From NCBI GenBank assembly GCA_028292185.1, contig JAQGMT010000248.1:1-6935 (forward strand): DNA of 6,935 nucleotides, in the 5' to 3' direction. The DNA comes from Ramlibacter sp. (GTDB lineage: Bacteria > Pseudomonadota > Gammaproteobacteria > Burkholderiales > Burkholderiaceae_C). The notes under the pieces were generated by a model. The model was not told the origin of the DNA. It ran no database searches and saw only the letters and a program-made list of their open reading frames with translations. Both the position numbers and the translations under genes were made by a program. Below, piece after piece: positions 1 through 6,476 of this stretch (within the stretch, counting starts at the first letter, position 1; the number at the start of each line of letters is the position of its first letter).

Positions 1-1267
1 GCACGGCGTGGATGCGAGCCCCGCTGACGTCGAAGTCGCCTTGCTCCTGCTCGATGCGCGCGCGCATGTGCTTGATGACGGAAGTGTTCTTGCCGCGCAA
101 GCCGCGCAGCTCGATCATCTGTTCGGCTAGGTCGCGCCGCCGGATGTTGATGGAACGCGCCGCTTCGGTGCGCAGCTCGCCGATGCCACCGGCGACCGCG
201 GACCGCAGGATGTTCTGGCGCTGGCCCATCACGCCCTCCGCCAGGGCCCGCTCCAGCACCGGCAGCTGGCTCGCCTGCAGCAAGGCGTTGTCGTTATTGA
301 CCTTGGCGACCAGGCCCTTCTGCGCGGAAACCGGGATCACCTGCTCGCGCGGCAACCCCAGGATTTCCGCTGTGGTGGCGCGTTGCCGGTCGATCTGGGC
401 CTGTATCTGCGTGGGGGTGCTCAAGGCGTCCCACAGCGTGTCGATCTTGTTGAGCACGACAAGGCGCGAATCCGTGCTGTCCGACTCGGTGACCAGGTGC
501 TCGCGCCAGATCGCCAGGTCGGATTTGGTGACGCCGGTGTCGGCCGCCAACAGGAACACCACGGCGTGGGCCTGCGGAATCAGGTTGACGGTGAGTTCGG
601 GCTCGGCGCCGATGGCGTTCAAGCCCGGCGTGTCCAGGATGACCAGCCCCTGCTTGAGCAAGGGATGGGCGATGTTGATCAGGGCGTGGCGCCAACGCGG
701 CACGTCCACGGTGCCGTCCGCCGCCACGGTGGGATTTTCAGTGGGCGCTTCGTCGTGCCAGAAACCCAGGGCACGCGCCTCGTCCTTGCTCACGTGGCGC
801 ACTTCGGCCACTTTTTCGAAGGCTTTGGCCAATTGCGCGGGGTCGTTCACGTCCAGGTCGACCCGCACCCACTTCTCGGGCGCGCCGCGCCATTCCATCA
901 GGCCCTGCGGCTGCAGCCGCGTCTCGATCGGCAGCAGGCGCAAGCAAGGCGGCACTTCGCTGTCGTAGCCCAGTTCGGTCGGGCACATCGTGGTGCGGCC
1001 GGCGCTGGCGGGCATGATGCGGCGCTTGTAGCCGGCAAAGAAGATGGCGTTGATCAACTCCGACTTGCCGCGCGAAAACTCGGCGACGAAGGCCACCATC
1101 ACCTTGTCGGAGCGGATCTGGCTTTCCAGCCGGCGCAGGCGCTCTTCGACGGCGTCGTTCAGCAGGTCGTGATCGCGCAGCCATTCGGACAGCAGCTTCA
1201 GGCGCAGGGCGAACTCGCGCCGCCATGCGCCATGCTGGTCGAATTGTTCGTTGAAGGAAGTGCCCAC
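1..1267 (-). CDS. Dynamin-family large GTPase, N-terminal 422 residues (C-terminus beyond left edge)
   Basis: Bacterial dynamin-like GTPase; such proteins hydrolyse GTP and are usually linked to membrane remodelling or, for E. coli CrfC, to replication-fork positioning. The role of this betaproteobacterial branch is not established. The frame is open from the left edge and carries GTPase motifs in order: P-loop AEFSRGKS at residues 62-69 (Ala replaces the usual first Gly), switch I threonines 92-93 in GRTTMCPTEL, DTPG at 212-215 after hydrophobic GLVIL, and NKID at 273-276. A helical, charged N-terminal stretch of about 55 residues precedes the P-loop, and charged helical sequence runs to the edge. 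The start is uncertain: no ATG lies in frame before the P-loop strand. GTG at 1267 (VGTSFNEQF) is preferred because it keeps the N-terminal helices; a TTG overlapping the mutM stop is an alternative. Only 38 bases separate it from mutM on the same strand, so co-transcription is likely. The family call is firm; the function is unknown. Confidence 0.85.
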   Translation of the reverse strand, partial: MGTSFNEQFDQHGAWRREFALRLKLLSEWLRDHDLLNDAVEERLRRLESQIRSDKVMVAFVAEFSRGKSELINAIFFAGYKRRIMPASAGRTTMCPTELGYDSEVPPCLRLLPIETRLQPQGLMEWRGAPEKWVRVDLDVNDPAQLAKAFEKVAEVRHVSKDEARALGFWHDEAPTENPTVAADGTVDVPRWRHALINIAHPLLKQGLVILDTPGLNAIGAEPELTVNLIPQAHAVVFLLAADTGVTKSDLAIWREHLVTESDSTDSRLVVLNKIDTLWDALSTPTQIQAQIDRQRATTAEILGLPREQVIPVSAQKGLVAKVNNDNALLQASQLPVLERALAEGVMGQRQNILRSAVAGGIGELRTEAARSINIRRRDLAEQMIELRGLRGKNTSVIKHMRARIEQEQGDFDVSGARIHAV

Positions 1268-1305
1268 TGTGCCTGTGAATATAGCATCGCACAGTTGAGC
1301 GCAGC

Positions 1306-2121
1306 TCAAGGCTTCTGGCAATGGGGACAGAAAAAAGTCGCTCTTTGCCCCTGTCGAATAGTTTTCACGGGCGTCGCGCAAATCCGACAAGGCTCACCCG
1401 CCCGGTCATAAACCATCGCCTCCAGCTGGAAGTAACCGGACTCACCGCGTGCGTTGGAGAAGTCGCGCAAGGTGCTGCCGCCCTTGGCCACGGCACGGGC
1501 CAGAACGTCCCGCACGGCCGCATGCAAGCGGTCGGCGCGCGGACGGCTGATGCGCGACGCGCGCGAGGTGGGACGAATGCCCGCGAGGAACAGCGCCTCC
1601 GATGCATAGATGTTGCCCACGCCCACCACCAGGTCGCCGGCCAGCAGCACCTGCTTGACCGGCGCAGTGCGGCGCTTGAGCCCCGCATGAAAGGCAGCCG
1701 CGTCGAAAGCGTCGGTCAGCGGCTCGACGCCCAGGCGCCCCAGCAGCTTGACGCTCTCCTGCGCGTCCTCCCCGGGCGCATAGACCACCGCGCCGAAACG
1801 GCGGGGATCGTTCAGGCGCAGGGTGCCGCGGCTGGTCACCAGGTCGAAATGGTCGTGCGCACCGGGCTCGGGCTGGGTGTCGGCAAAACTCAGGCTGCCC
1901 GACATGCCCAGGTGCATCAGCAGCAAGCCTTCGTCCAGGTCCACCAGCAGGTACTTGCCGCGCCTGCGCACCCCCCGCACCGTGCGGCCCGCCAGGGACT
2001 CGGCCTGCAGGCCCAGCGGCCAGCGCAAGGGCTTGCCCACTCGCACGCGCTCGATCCTCGCGCCGGCGATGCGATCGGCAAAACTCAGGCGGGTGACTTC
2101 GACTTCGGGCAGTTCGGGCAT
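1306..2121 (-). CDS. mutM: Formamidopyrimidine-DNA glycosylase (Fpg/MutM)
   Basis: Bifunctional base-excision repair enzyme that removes 8-oxoguanine and formamidopyrimidines and nicks the abasic site by beta/delta elimination. The 271 residues match the family size (E. coli 269). The start is fixed by MPELPEVEV: Pro2 is the catalytic N-terminal amine after Met removal and Glu3 the second catalytic residue. Also visible are Lys56 in [15 protein letters not shown] with void-filling Met73, DPRRFG (Arg107 and Phe109 complete the intercalating triad), Asn170 in [10 protein letters not shown], Arg260, and a C-terminal zinc finger with Cys245, Cys248, Cys265 and Cys268. All key residues are present, so the enzyme should be active. 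It is transcribed away from the TPR gene and heads a probable two-gene unit with the dynamin-like GTPase. No good Shine-Dalgarno lies before the ATG. A CATAAT hexamer at 2165-2170 on this strand could be its -10 but has no recognisable -35. Confidence 0.97.
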   Translation of the reverse strand: MPELPEVEVTRLSFADRIAGARIERVRVGKPLRWPLGLQAESLAGRTVRGVRRRGKYLLVDLDEGLLLMHLGMSGSLSFADTQPEPGAHDHFDLVTSRGTLRLNDPRRFGAVVYAPGEDAQESVKLLGRLGVEPLTDAFDAAAFHAGLKRRTAPVKQVLLAGDLVVGVGNIYASEALFLAGIRPTSRASRISRPRADRLHAAVRDVLARAVAKGGSTLRDFSNARGESGYFQLEAMVYDRAGEPCRICATPVKTIRQGQRATFFCPHCQKP

Positions 2122-2137
2122 GGGCGTGAAGAGTGCA

Positions 2138-2160
2138 CCAAGCCAACAGGCAGGGCTTGG
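2138..2160. repeat. Perfect 7-bp inverted repeat in the mutM/TPR divergent spacer
   Basis: CCAAGCC (2138-2144) and GGCTTGG (2154-2160) are exact reverse complements separated by nine bases. The repeat fills the middle of the 45-base spacer between the two divergent starts. It could be an operator shared by both promoters, or an RNA hairpin: its right arm ends six bases before the ATG at 2167, where a ribosome-binding site would be. The sequence shows the symmetry; any function is inference. Confidence 0.45.
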
Positions 2161-2166
2161 ATTATT

Positions 2167-3918
2167 ATGGGTTCGATGAAGAGATTCCCCCTCGCGGCCA
2201 GTGCGCTCGTGCTGCTGGCCTTGACGCAGTCCGCGTGCGCGCAAACGGTCATCGCCCCCGAGCCCACCCCGGAAGAAGTCCCCGCCCCCACCGCGCTCGA
2301 CGCCGAACTGTTCTACCAGCTGCTGCTGGGCGAACTCGACGCGCAAGGCAGCGACCCGGCCGCCGGCTACTCGCTGATCCTGGACGCGGCGCGCAAGACC
2401 AACGACCCCACGCTCTACCAACGGGCGGTGGACATGGCTTTCCAGGGGCGCTCGGGTGACGGCGCGTTGCAAGCGGCACGCGCCTGGAAGCAGGCCTTCC
2501 CCGCTTCGCGCGAAGCCAATCGCTACGTGCTGCAGATCCTGATTGCCCTTAACCGCATTGCCGAGACCGCCGGACCGCTGAAATCCGAAATCGCGCTGGC
2601 CGACGCGAAGGAACGCAATCCGACCCTGGCCACGGTACCGCGCATGTATGCGCGGGTGGGCGACAAGAAACTGGCGGCCGGTGTGGTGGAACAGGCGCTC
2701 GCCGACTCGCTGACGCAGCCCGCCACGGCCGCGGCAGCGTGGACCGCGGTAGGCCGAATGCGCCTGGCGGCAGAGGACAACACTGGCGCGCTCGAGGCGG
2801 CTCGCCGCGGGCAAGCCGCCGGCCCGCGGACCGAGGGCCCGGCCCTGCTCGCGCTGGAGTTGATGGACGCGAAGCTGCCGCAGGCCGAAGCCATCGTCAA
2901 GCAGTACATGGAAGGCAAGCCGCTGCCCGAAATGCGCATGGGCTACGCGCGCGCATTGCTGGACGCGCAGCGCTACGGCGAAGCCACGCAGCAGGTGAAG
3001 ATGGTCACCGCCGAGCGCCCCGATTACCCCGAGGCCTGGCTGGTGCAAGGAACCTTGCAGCTGCAGGACAACCAGGATGCGGCGGCCGAGGCGTCGCTCA
3101 AGCGCTATATCGAGCTGGCGCAAGCCCAGCGCGCAGGCGAGGAAAAGAACCGCGGCCTGGCACAGGCGTACCTGGCGCTGTCGCGCATCGCCGAAAAGCG
3201 CAAGGACTTCGCGATGGCGGGCGCCTGGCTGGACCGCATCGACAACCAGCAAGACCTGGTCGCCGCCCAGCAACGGCGCGCATCGATCCTGGCGCGCCAG
3301 GGCAAGCTGGAGGAAGGCCGCAAGCTGCTGCGGGCACTGCCGGAACGCAACCCCGGCGACGCTCGCCTGAAAGTGCTGGCCGAGACCCAGCTGCTGCGCG
3401 AGAACCAGCAATACAAGGCCGCCTACGACCTGCTGGCCAAGGCCAACGCCAAGCCGCCACTCGATCCCGACCTGGTGTACGACCAGGCGATGCTCGCCGA
3501 GAAGATGAACAACCTGCCGGAGATGGAGCGCTTGCTCAGGCAGGTGATCTCCATCAAGCCCGATTACCACCACGCGTATAACGCGCTGGGGTATTCGCTG
3601 GCCGAACGCAACCTGCGCTTGCCCGAAGCGAAAGAGCTGGTGGAAAAGGCGCTGACCTTCGCGCCCGGCGACCCTTACATCAGCGACAGCCTGGCCTGGG
3701 TGGAATACCGCATGGGCAACAAGACCGAGGCCCTGCGCATCCTGGACACCGCGTACAAGTCGCGGCCCGATCCCGACATCGCCGCCCATCTGGGCGAGGT
3801 GCTCTGGAGCATGGGACAGCGCGATCGCGCCCAGGCGATCTGGAAAGAAGGCCTGCTCCTGAACAGCGAAAACGACACGCTTCAGGAGACCTTGAAGCGG
3901 CTGCAAGTCAAGCCATGA
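2167..3918 (+). CDS. Exported tetratricopeptide-repeat protein, 583 residues
   Basis: TPR-repeat protein of unknown specific role, probably a periplasmic scaffold. The N-terminus is a signal peptide: Lys-Arg at residues 5-6, a hydrophobic core of about 15 residues (ASALVLLAL), then SACA|Q fitting signal peptidase I cleavage after Ala25. Cys24 is present but the preceding TQSA is not a good lipobox, so a lipoprotein is less likely. A Pro/Glu-rich linker follows. The rest is alpha-helical repeats rich in Ala, Leu and Gln; TPR-like units are clearest near residues 285-320 ([18 protein letters not shown]) and from about 433 to 580 ([55 protein letters not shown]). Two starts are possible, ATG 2167 and ATG 2176; the second gives MKRFPLA, a more typical signal-peptide start, and neither has a clear Shine-Dalgarno. 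The stop overlaps the lolB start (ATGA, 3915-3918), so the two are probably translationally coupled and may act together at the outer membrane. Confidence 0.88.
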   Translation: MGSMKRFPLAASALVLLALTQSACAQTVIAPEPTPEEVPAPTALDAELFYQLLLGELDAQGSDPAAGYSLILDAARKTNDPTLYQRAVDMAFQGRSGDGALQAARAWKQAFPASREANRYVLQILIALNRIAETAGPLKSEIALADAKERNPTLATVPRMYARVGDKKLAAGVVEQALADSLTQPATAAAAWTAVGRMRLAAEDNTGALEAARRGQAAGPRTEGPALLALELMDAKLPQAEAIVKQYMEGKPLPEMRMGYARALLDAQRYGEATQQVKMVTAERPDYPEAWLVQGTLQLQDNQDAAAEASLKRYIELAQAQRAGEEKNRGLAQAYLALSRIAEKRKDFAMAGAWLDRIDNQQDLVAAQQRRASILARQGKLEEGRKLLRALPERNPGDARLKVLAETQLLRENQQYKAAYDLLAKANAKPPLDPDLVYDQAMLAEKMNNLPEMERLLRQVISIKPDYHHAYNALGYSLAERNLRLPEAKELVEKALTFAPGDPYISDSLAWVEYRMGNKTEALRILDTAYKSRPDPDIAAHLGEVLWSMGQRDRAQAIWKEGLLLNSENDTLQETLKRLQVKP

Positions 3919-4433
3919 CCATGGCTTGGCCACGCGCGGCCGGCGCCTGGTTTGCGCGGGCCGTCGTGCTGATGATGATCGCCGTATTGGCCGGGTGCGC
4001 GACGCCGCCCAAGCCCTCGGGCCCGGTCGATGCACAAACCGGTCCGTGGAGCGGGCGCCTGGCGCTGAAAGTGCAAGACAAGCCGGGCGATTCGTTCTCG
4101 GCGGGTTTCGAACTCAAGGGCAATGCCCGCGCCGGCGAGCTGGCGCTCTATTCGCCGCTGGGCGGCACGCTGGCCTTGCTGTCATGGGAACCCGGCGCCG
4201 CGACGCTTCGCACCGGCAACGACACGCGTCAATTCCCGTCGGTGGACGCGCTGGTCGCGCAGGTCACGGGCGCCACCGTTCCGGTTGCGGCGCTGTTCGA
4301 CTGGCTGCGCGGCTTGGACACGCAGGTCGCGGGCTGGACCCCCGATCTCTCGCAACTGGCGCAAGGCCGGGTGGCGGCCAGGCGCTCGCAGCCCACGCCC
4401 GAAGCCGACTTGCGCATCGTGCTCGAGCACTAG
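3915..4433 (+). CDS. lolB: Outer-membrane lipoprotein insertion protein LolB
   Basis: LolB is the outer-membrane lipoprotein that receives lipoproteins from periplasmic LolA and inserts them into the membrane. The 172-residue product has a textbook lipoprotein signal: Arg15, a hydrophobic segment [13 protein letters not shown], and lipobox LAGC with the lipidated Cys28. The mature part fits the LolB beta-barrel fold: WSGRLALKV, then [26 protein letters not shown], a helix [10 protein letters not shown], the ALFDWLRGL segment, and a final GRVAARRSQ...ADLRIVLEH strand pair. The mature chain of 145 residues is shorter than E. coli LolB (about 186); the C-terminal region is the compact form I associate with Burkholderiales, so I do not call it truncated. 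The identification rests on fold pattern plus position before ispE, where lolB commonly sits. The start ATG overlaps the TPR stop. Confidence 0.9.
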   Translation: MTMAWPRAAGAWFARAVVLMMIAVLAGCATPPKPSGPVDAQTGPWSGRLALKVQDKPGDSFSAGFELKGNARAGELALYSPLGGTLALLSWEPGAATLRTGNDTRQFPSVDALVAQVTGATVPVAALFDWLRGLDTQVAGWTPDLSQLAQGRVAARRSQPTPEADLRIVLEH

Positions 4434-4449
4434 CCGGCGGACCGTCGCG

Positions 4450-5307
4450 ATGAAGTCGCTGCACGACGTCCCCGCGCCAGCCAAGCTCAACCTCTTCCTG
4501 CATGTGCTGGGCCGACGGGCCGATGGCATGCACTTGATCCAGTCCGCGTTCGCGCTCATCGACTGGTGCGACACATTGCACTTCGAGCTGCGGCCTTCTG
4601 GCGGGCTCACCCGCGAAGACCTGGGCGCGGAGCTTCCGGCTGAAGACCTCGTGCTGGCCGCCGCGCGAGCGCTGCAGGCCGCCTCGGGAACGAACTGCGG
4701 TGCGCACATCGCCATCGACAAGCGCATCCCCACGCAGGCAGGAATGGGTGGCGGCTCGTCCGATGCGGCCACTTGCCTGCTGGCGCTGAACCGCCTCTGG
4801 AACCTGAACTACCCGCTGGCGAGGCTGGCGCAAATCGGGCTCACGCTGGGCGCCGATGTGCCCTTCTTCCTGGGTGGGCGCAACGCCTGGGTCGAGGGCA
4901 TCGGCGAACGGATCACCCCATTGGAGCTGCCGTCCGCCCGCTTCGCCGTGGTCAAACCGCCGCACGGTCTCGAAACCGCGCGTATCTTCCAGGACCCGCA
5001 ACTCGAACGCAGCAGCGCCCCTGCTATAATTTCAGGCTTTGCTGCGAGTGCGTACACGTTTGGCGTCAACGACTTGCAGCCGGTTGCGCAGAGGCTTTGT
5101 CCCGAAGTGACCCAGGCCATCGAATGGCTGGGCTTGCAAGGAGTGGCGGGCCGGATGACCGGTTCGGGCAGCGCGGTTTTTGGGCTGATGAAGCAAGGCA
5201 AGGCCTTGCAGGCCGCGCCGGCGGGCTGGCAGGTGCGGACATGCGGTAGTTTGGAGGCTCATCCCCTGTTTGGATGGGCATCTAGCGACGATTCGGTGGG
5301 CGGCTGA
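4450..5307 (+). CDS. ispE: 4-diphosphocytidyl-2-C-methyl-D-erythritol kinase (IspE)
   Basis: GHMP-family kinase that phosphorylates the 2-hydroxyl of CDP-methylerythritol using ATP, an essential step of the MEP isoprenoid pathway in the cytosol. Its 285 residues match the family (E. coli 283). Visible motifs: [19 protein letters not shown] with substrate Lys12, the glycine-rich ATP loop [12 protein letters not shown] (residues 97-108), catalytic Asp136 in [11 protein letters not shown], cytosine-stacking Phe180 in ARIFQDP, and the C-terminal GHMP motif [13 protein letters not shown]. One oddity: the family's GYH cytosine-binding motif reads GMH, with Met27 where E. coli has Tyr25; His28 is kept. 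The ATG lies 16 bases after the lolB stop, consistent with one operon. A strong extended -10 element sits inside the gene at 5022-5030, and a 15-bp palindrome covers the stop codon. Confidence 0.96.
   Translation: MKSLHDVPAPAKLNLFLHVLGRRADGMHLIQSAFALIDWCDTLHFELRPSGGLTREDLGAELPAEDLVLAAARALQAASGTNCGAHIAIDKRIPTQAGMGGGSSDAATCLLALNRLWNLNYPLARLAQIGLTLGADVPFFLGGRNAWVEGIGERITPLELPSARFAVVKPPHGLETARIFQDPQLERSSAPAIISGFAASAYTFGVNDLQPVAQRLCPEVTQAIEWLGLQGVAGRMTGSGSAVFGLMKQGKALQAAPAGWQVRTCGSLEAHPLFGWASSDDSVGG
5022..5030 (+). promoter_or_regulatory. Extended -10 promoter element inside ispE, likely for tRNA-Gln-prs
   Basis: TGCTATAAT is a perfect extended -10 (TGnTATAAT) in an AT-rich patch within otherwise GC-rich coding sequence; it uses the rare Ile codon ATA (Ala-Ile-Ile of IspE). 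The best -35 is weak: TCGAAC at 5003-5008, 16 bases upstream, matching TTGACA at three of six positions, which extended -10 promoters can tolerate. Transcription would begin near 5037, about 290 bases before the tRNA. A promoter within or near ispE serving prs is known in E. coli. Function here is inferred from sequence alone. Confidence 0.5.
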
Positions 5308-5315
5308 TTCAGCCG
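5301..5315. repeat. 15-bp palindrome over the ispE stop codon
   Basis: CGGCTGATTCAGCCG is a 7-bp perfect inverted repeat around a single central base. As RNA it can form a six-pair stem with a three-base loop (CGGCTG-ATT-CAGCCG). It contains the ispE TGA (5305-5307) and ends 11 bases before the tRNA. No T-tract follows, so it is not an intrinsic terminator. It could mark RNA processing or protect the ispE 3' end. Confidence 0.45.
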
Positions 5316-5326
5316 TCAACCCGTGT

Positions 5327-5403
5327 AGGGGAGTCGCCAAGTTGGTTAAGGCACTGGATTTTGATTCCAGCATGCGAAGGTTCGAATCCTTCCTCCCCTG
5401 CCA
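5327..5403 (+). tRNA. tRNA-Gln (anticodon UUG)
   Basis: All four arms can be folded by eye: acceptor AGGGGAG pairs with CTCCCCT (7 of 7); D stem GCC/GGC; anticodon stem CTGGA/TCCAG enclosing loop TTTTGAT, with anticodon TTG at 5361-5363; five-base variable loop; T stem GAAGG/CCTTC with TTCGAAT loop; discriminator G73; CCA encoded at 5401-5403. The length is 77 bases. Anticodon UUG reads the glutamine codons CAA and, by wobble, CAG. The first acceptor pair is A1-U72, reversed from the U1-A72 of E. coli tRNA-Gln but equally weak. It lies 19 bases after ispE and 14 before prs, so it is probably processed from a transcript shared with prs. Confidence 0.97.
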
Positions 5404-5408
5404 GTTTT

Positions 5409-5414
5409 AGGGAA
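5409..5414 (+). promoter_or_regulatory. Ribosome-binding site of prs, within the 14-base tRNA-prs gap
   Basis: AGGGAA, three bases before the ATG at 5418, is the only purine-rich stretch available. It sits entirely between the encoded CCA end of the tRNA (5403) and the start codon. It supports that ATG over the later in-frame ATG at 5445, and it means prs is translated from an extremely short leader once the tRNA is cut away. Confidence 0.5.
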
Positions 5415-5417
5415 TTT

Positions 5418-6395
5418 ATGCAGGTCGTTCCGCACCCGGATTTCATGGTGTTCACGGGCAACGCCAATCCCGCCCTCGCGGCGGAGATTGCCGGTCACCT
5501 GGGCATCGCTTTGGGCGCGGCGACCGTGGGGCGCTTCTCCGACGGTGAAGTCACCGTGGAGATCAACCAGAACGTGCGGGCGCGCGACGTGTTCGTGGTG
5601 CAGTCCACCTGCGCCCCGACCAACGAGAACCTGATGGAGCTGTTGATCATGGTCGATGCGCTCAAGCGCGCTTCGGCCGAGCGCATCAGCGCCGTGATCC
5701 CGTATTTCGGCTACGCCCGCCAGGACCGCCGCCCGCGCTCGTCGCGCGTGCCGATCTCGGCCAAGGTGGTGGCCAACCTGCTGCAGACGGTGGGCGTCTC
5801 GCGGGTGCTGACCATGGACTTGCACGCCGACCAGATCCAGGGCTTCTTCGACATCCCCGTGGACAACATCTACGCGTCGCCGGTGCTGCTGTCGGACGTG
5901 AGATCGAAGAATTACGAAGACCTGATCGTGGTCTCGCCCGACGTCGGCGGCGTGGTGCGCGCGCGTGCGCTGGCCAAGCAGCTCGACACCGACCTGGCCA
6001 TCATCGACAAGCGCCGTCCGCGCGCCAACGTGAGCGAAGTGATGCACGTGATCGGCGAGATCGACGGGCGCAATTGCGTGGTGATGGACGACATGATCGA
6101 CACCGCCGGCACGCTGGTGAAGGCGGCCGAGGTATTGAAGGAGCGCGGGGCCAAGAAGGTGTACGCGTATTGCACGCACCCGATTTTTTCGGGGCCGGCG
6201 ATCGACCGCATCGCCAAGGGCGGCGCGCTGGACGAAGTGGTGGTGACCAACACCATCCCTCTCTCGAGCGCGGCGCATGCGTGCAAGAAAATCCGCCAGC
6301 TTTCCGTGGCGCCGCTGATCGCCGAAACGATCCAGCGCATCGCCAAGGGAGAGTCGGTGATGAGTTTGTTCTCCGACCAAGAAAACTTGTTCTGA
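5418..6395 (+). CDS. prs: Ribose-phosphate pyrophosphokinase (PRPP synthetase)
   Basis: Transfers the pyrophosphoryl group of ATP to ribose 5-phosphate, giving PRPP for purine, pyrimidine, NAD, His and Trp synthesis; class I, cytosolic and normally hexameric. Its 325 residues are slightly longer than E. coli Prs (315) through a short N-terminal extension (MQVVPHPD). Landmarks: [13 protein letters not shown] near residue 40, YARQDRRPR (99-107) in the ATP/regulatory region, the metal- and ATP-binding [17 protein letters not shown] (134-150), the flexible-loop KRRPRANV (198-205), and the PRPP-binding loop [12 protein letters not shown] (221-232). All catalytic segments are intact. The ATG at 5418 was chosen because the purine-rich AGGGAA precedes it and the earlier frame runs into the tRNA; ATG 5445 is a less likely alternative. 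Transcription probably comes through tRNA-Gln and stops at the hairpin just after the gene. Confidence 0.97.
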   Translation: MQVVPHPDFMVFTGNANPALAAEIAGHLGIALGAATVGRFSDGEVTVEINQNVRARDVFVVQSTCAPTNENLMELLIMVDALKRASAERISAVIPYFGYARQDRRPRSSRVPISAKVVANLLQTVGVSRVLTMDLHADQIQGFFDIPVDNIYASPVLLSDVRSKNYEDLIVVSPDVGGVVRARALAKQLDTDLAIIDKRRPRANVSEVMHVIGEIDGRNCVVMDDMIDTAGTLVKAAEVLKERGAKKVYAYCTHPIFSGPAIDRIAKGGALDEVVVTNTIPLSSAAHACKKIRQLSVAPLIAETIQRIAKGESVMSLFSDQENLF

Positions 6396-6407
6396 GAACG
6401 CAATAGC

Positions 6408-6430
6408 GGCTCCCGTCAGGGGGCCTTTTT
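6408..6430 (+). terminator. Intrinsic terminator after prs
   Basis: GGCTCCC (6408-6414) pairs with GGGGGCC (6419-6425), seven pairs including one G-U, around a GTCA loop, directly followed by TTTTT (6426-6430). It begins 13 bases after the prs stop. This should end, or attenuate, the tRNA-Gln-prs transcript before rplY. Confidence 0.8.
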
Positions 6431-6435
6431 AAACC

Positions 6436-6462
6436 GGAATCTCACTGGTCGCGGTGGATTCC
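6436..6462 (+). promoter_or_regulatory. Possible hairpin in the rplY leader
   Basis: GGAATC (6436-6441) is the exact reverse complement of GATTCC (6457-6462). Inside, CAC (6443-6445) can pair with GTG (6454-6456) past a single bulged T, giving nine pairs and an eight-base loop. It ends four bases before the rplY Shine-Dalgarno. Autogenous translational control of rplY has been reported in E. coli, so a leader site for L25 is one possibility. No clear promoter is visible between the terminator and rplY. Confidence 0.3.
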
Positions 6463-6466
6463 TTTT

Positions 6467-6470
6467 GGAG
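6467..6470 (+). promoter_or_regulatory. Shine-Dalgarno of rplY
   Basis: TTTTGGAG with GGAG ending six bases before the ATG at 6477 is the clearest ribosome-binding site in the window and settles the rplY start. Confidence 0.75.
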
Positions 6471-6476
6471 TCAGTC

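Noticed and set aside
738..1292. A 184-codon minus-strand frame starting GTG at 1292.
   Set aside because: It overlaps the dynamin-like gene in another frame and encodes low-complexity Arg/Ala-rich sequence with no motifs.
1321..1356. GGGGACAG...CTGTC, reminiscent of REP-type palindromes.
   Set aside because: The bases encode the conserved mutM zinc finger (TFFCPHC), the arms match over only five bases, and no second copy is seen.
12..1411. Long plus-strand open frames opposite the dynamin-like gene.
   Set aside because: The minus-strand frame has ordered GTPase motifs (GKS, DTPG, NKID); the plus frames have none and reflect GC-rich codon bias.
1321..2166. Upstream open extension of the TPR frame across the complement of mutM.
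   Set aside because: It is antisense to mutM, shows no domain, and a signal peptide starts exactly at the ATG 2167/2176 region.
1306..4035. A 909-codon open frame on the minus strand spanning mutM and the complement of the whole TPR gene.
   Set aside because: The true protein is its last 271 codons, beginning at MPELPEVEV. The upstream part is antisense to a convincing TPR gene and has the Arg/Gln/Leu-rich makeup typical of a GC-rich shadow frame.
3915..4433. LolB as a truncated gene, because it is shorter than the E. coli protein.
   Set aside because: Signal, lipobox and core barrel segments are all present and the C-terminal strand pair is complete; it looks like the compact betaproteobacterial form.
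5346..6380. A 344-codon minus-strand frame opposite prs and the tRNA.
   Set aside because: It is a His/Arg/Val-rich mirror of the prs reading frame and runs into the tRNA gene.
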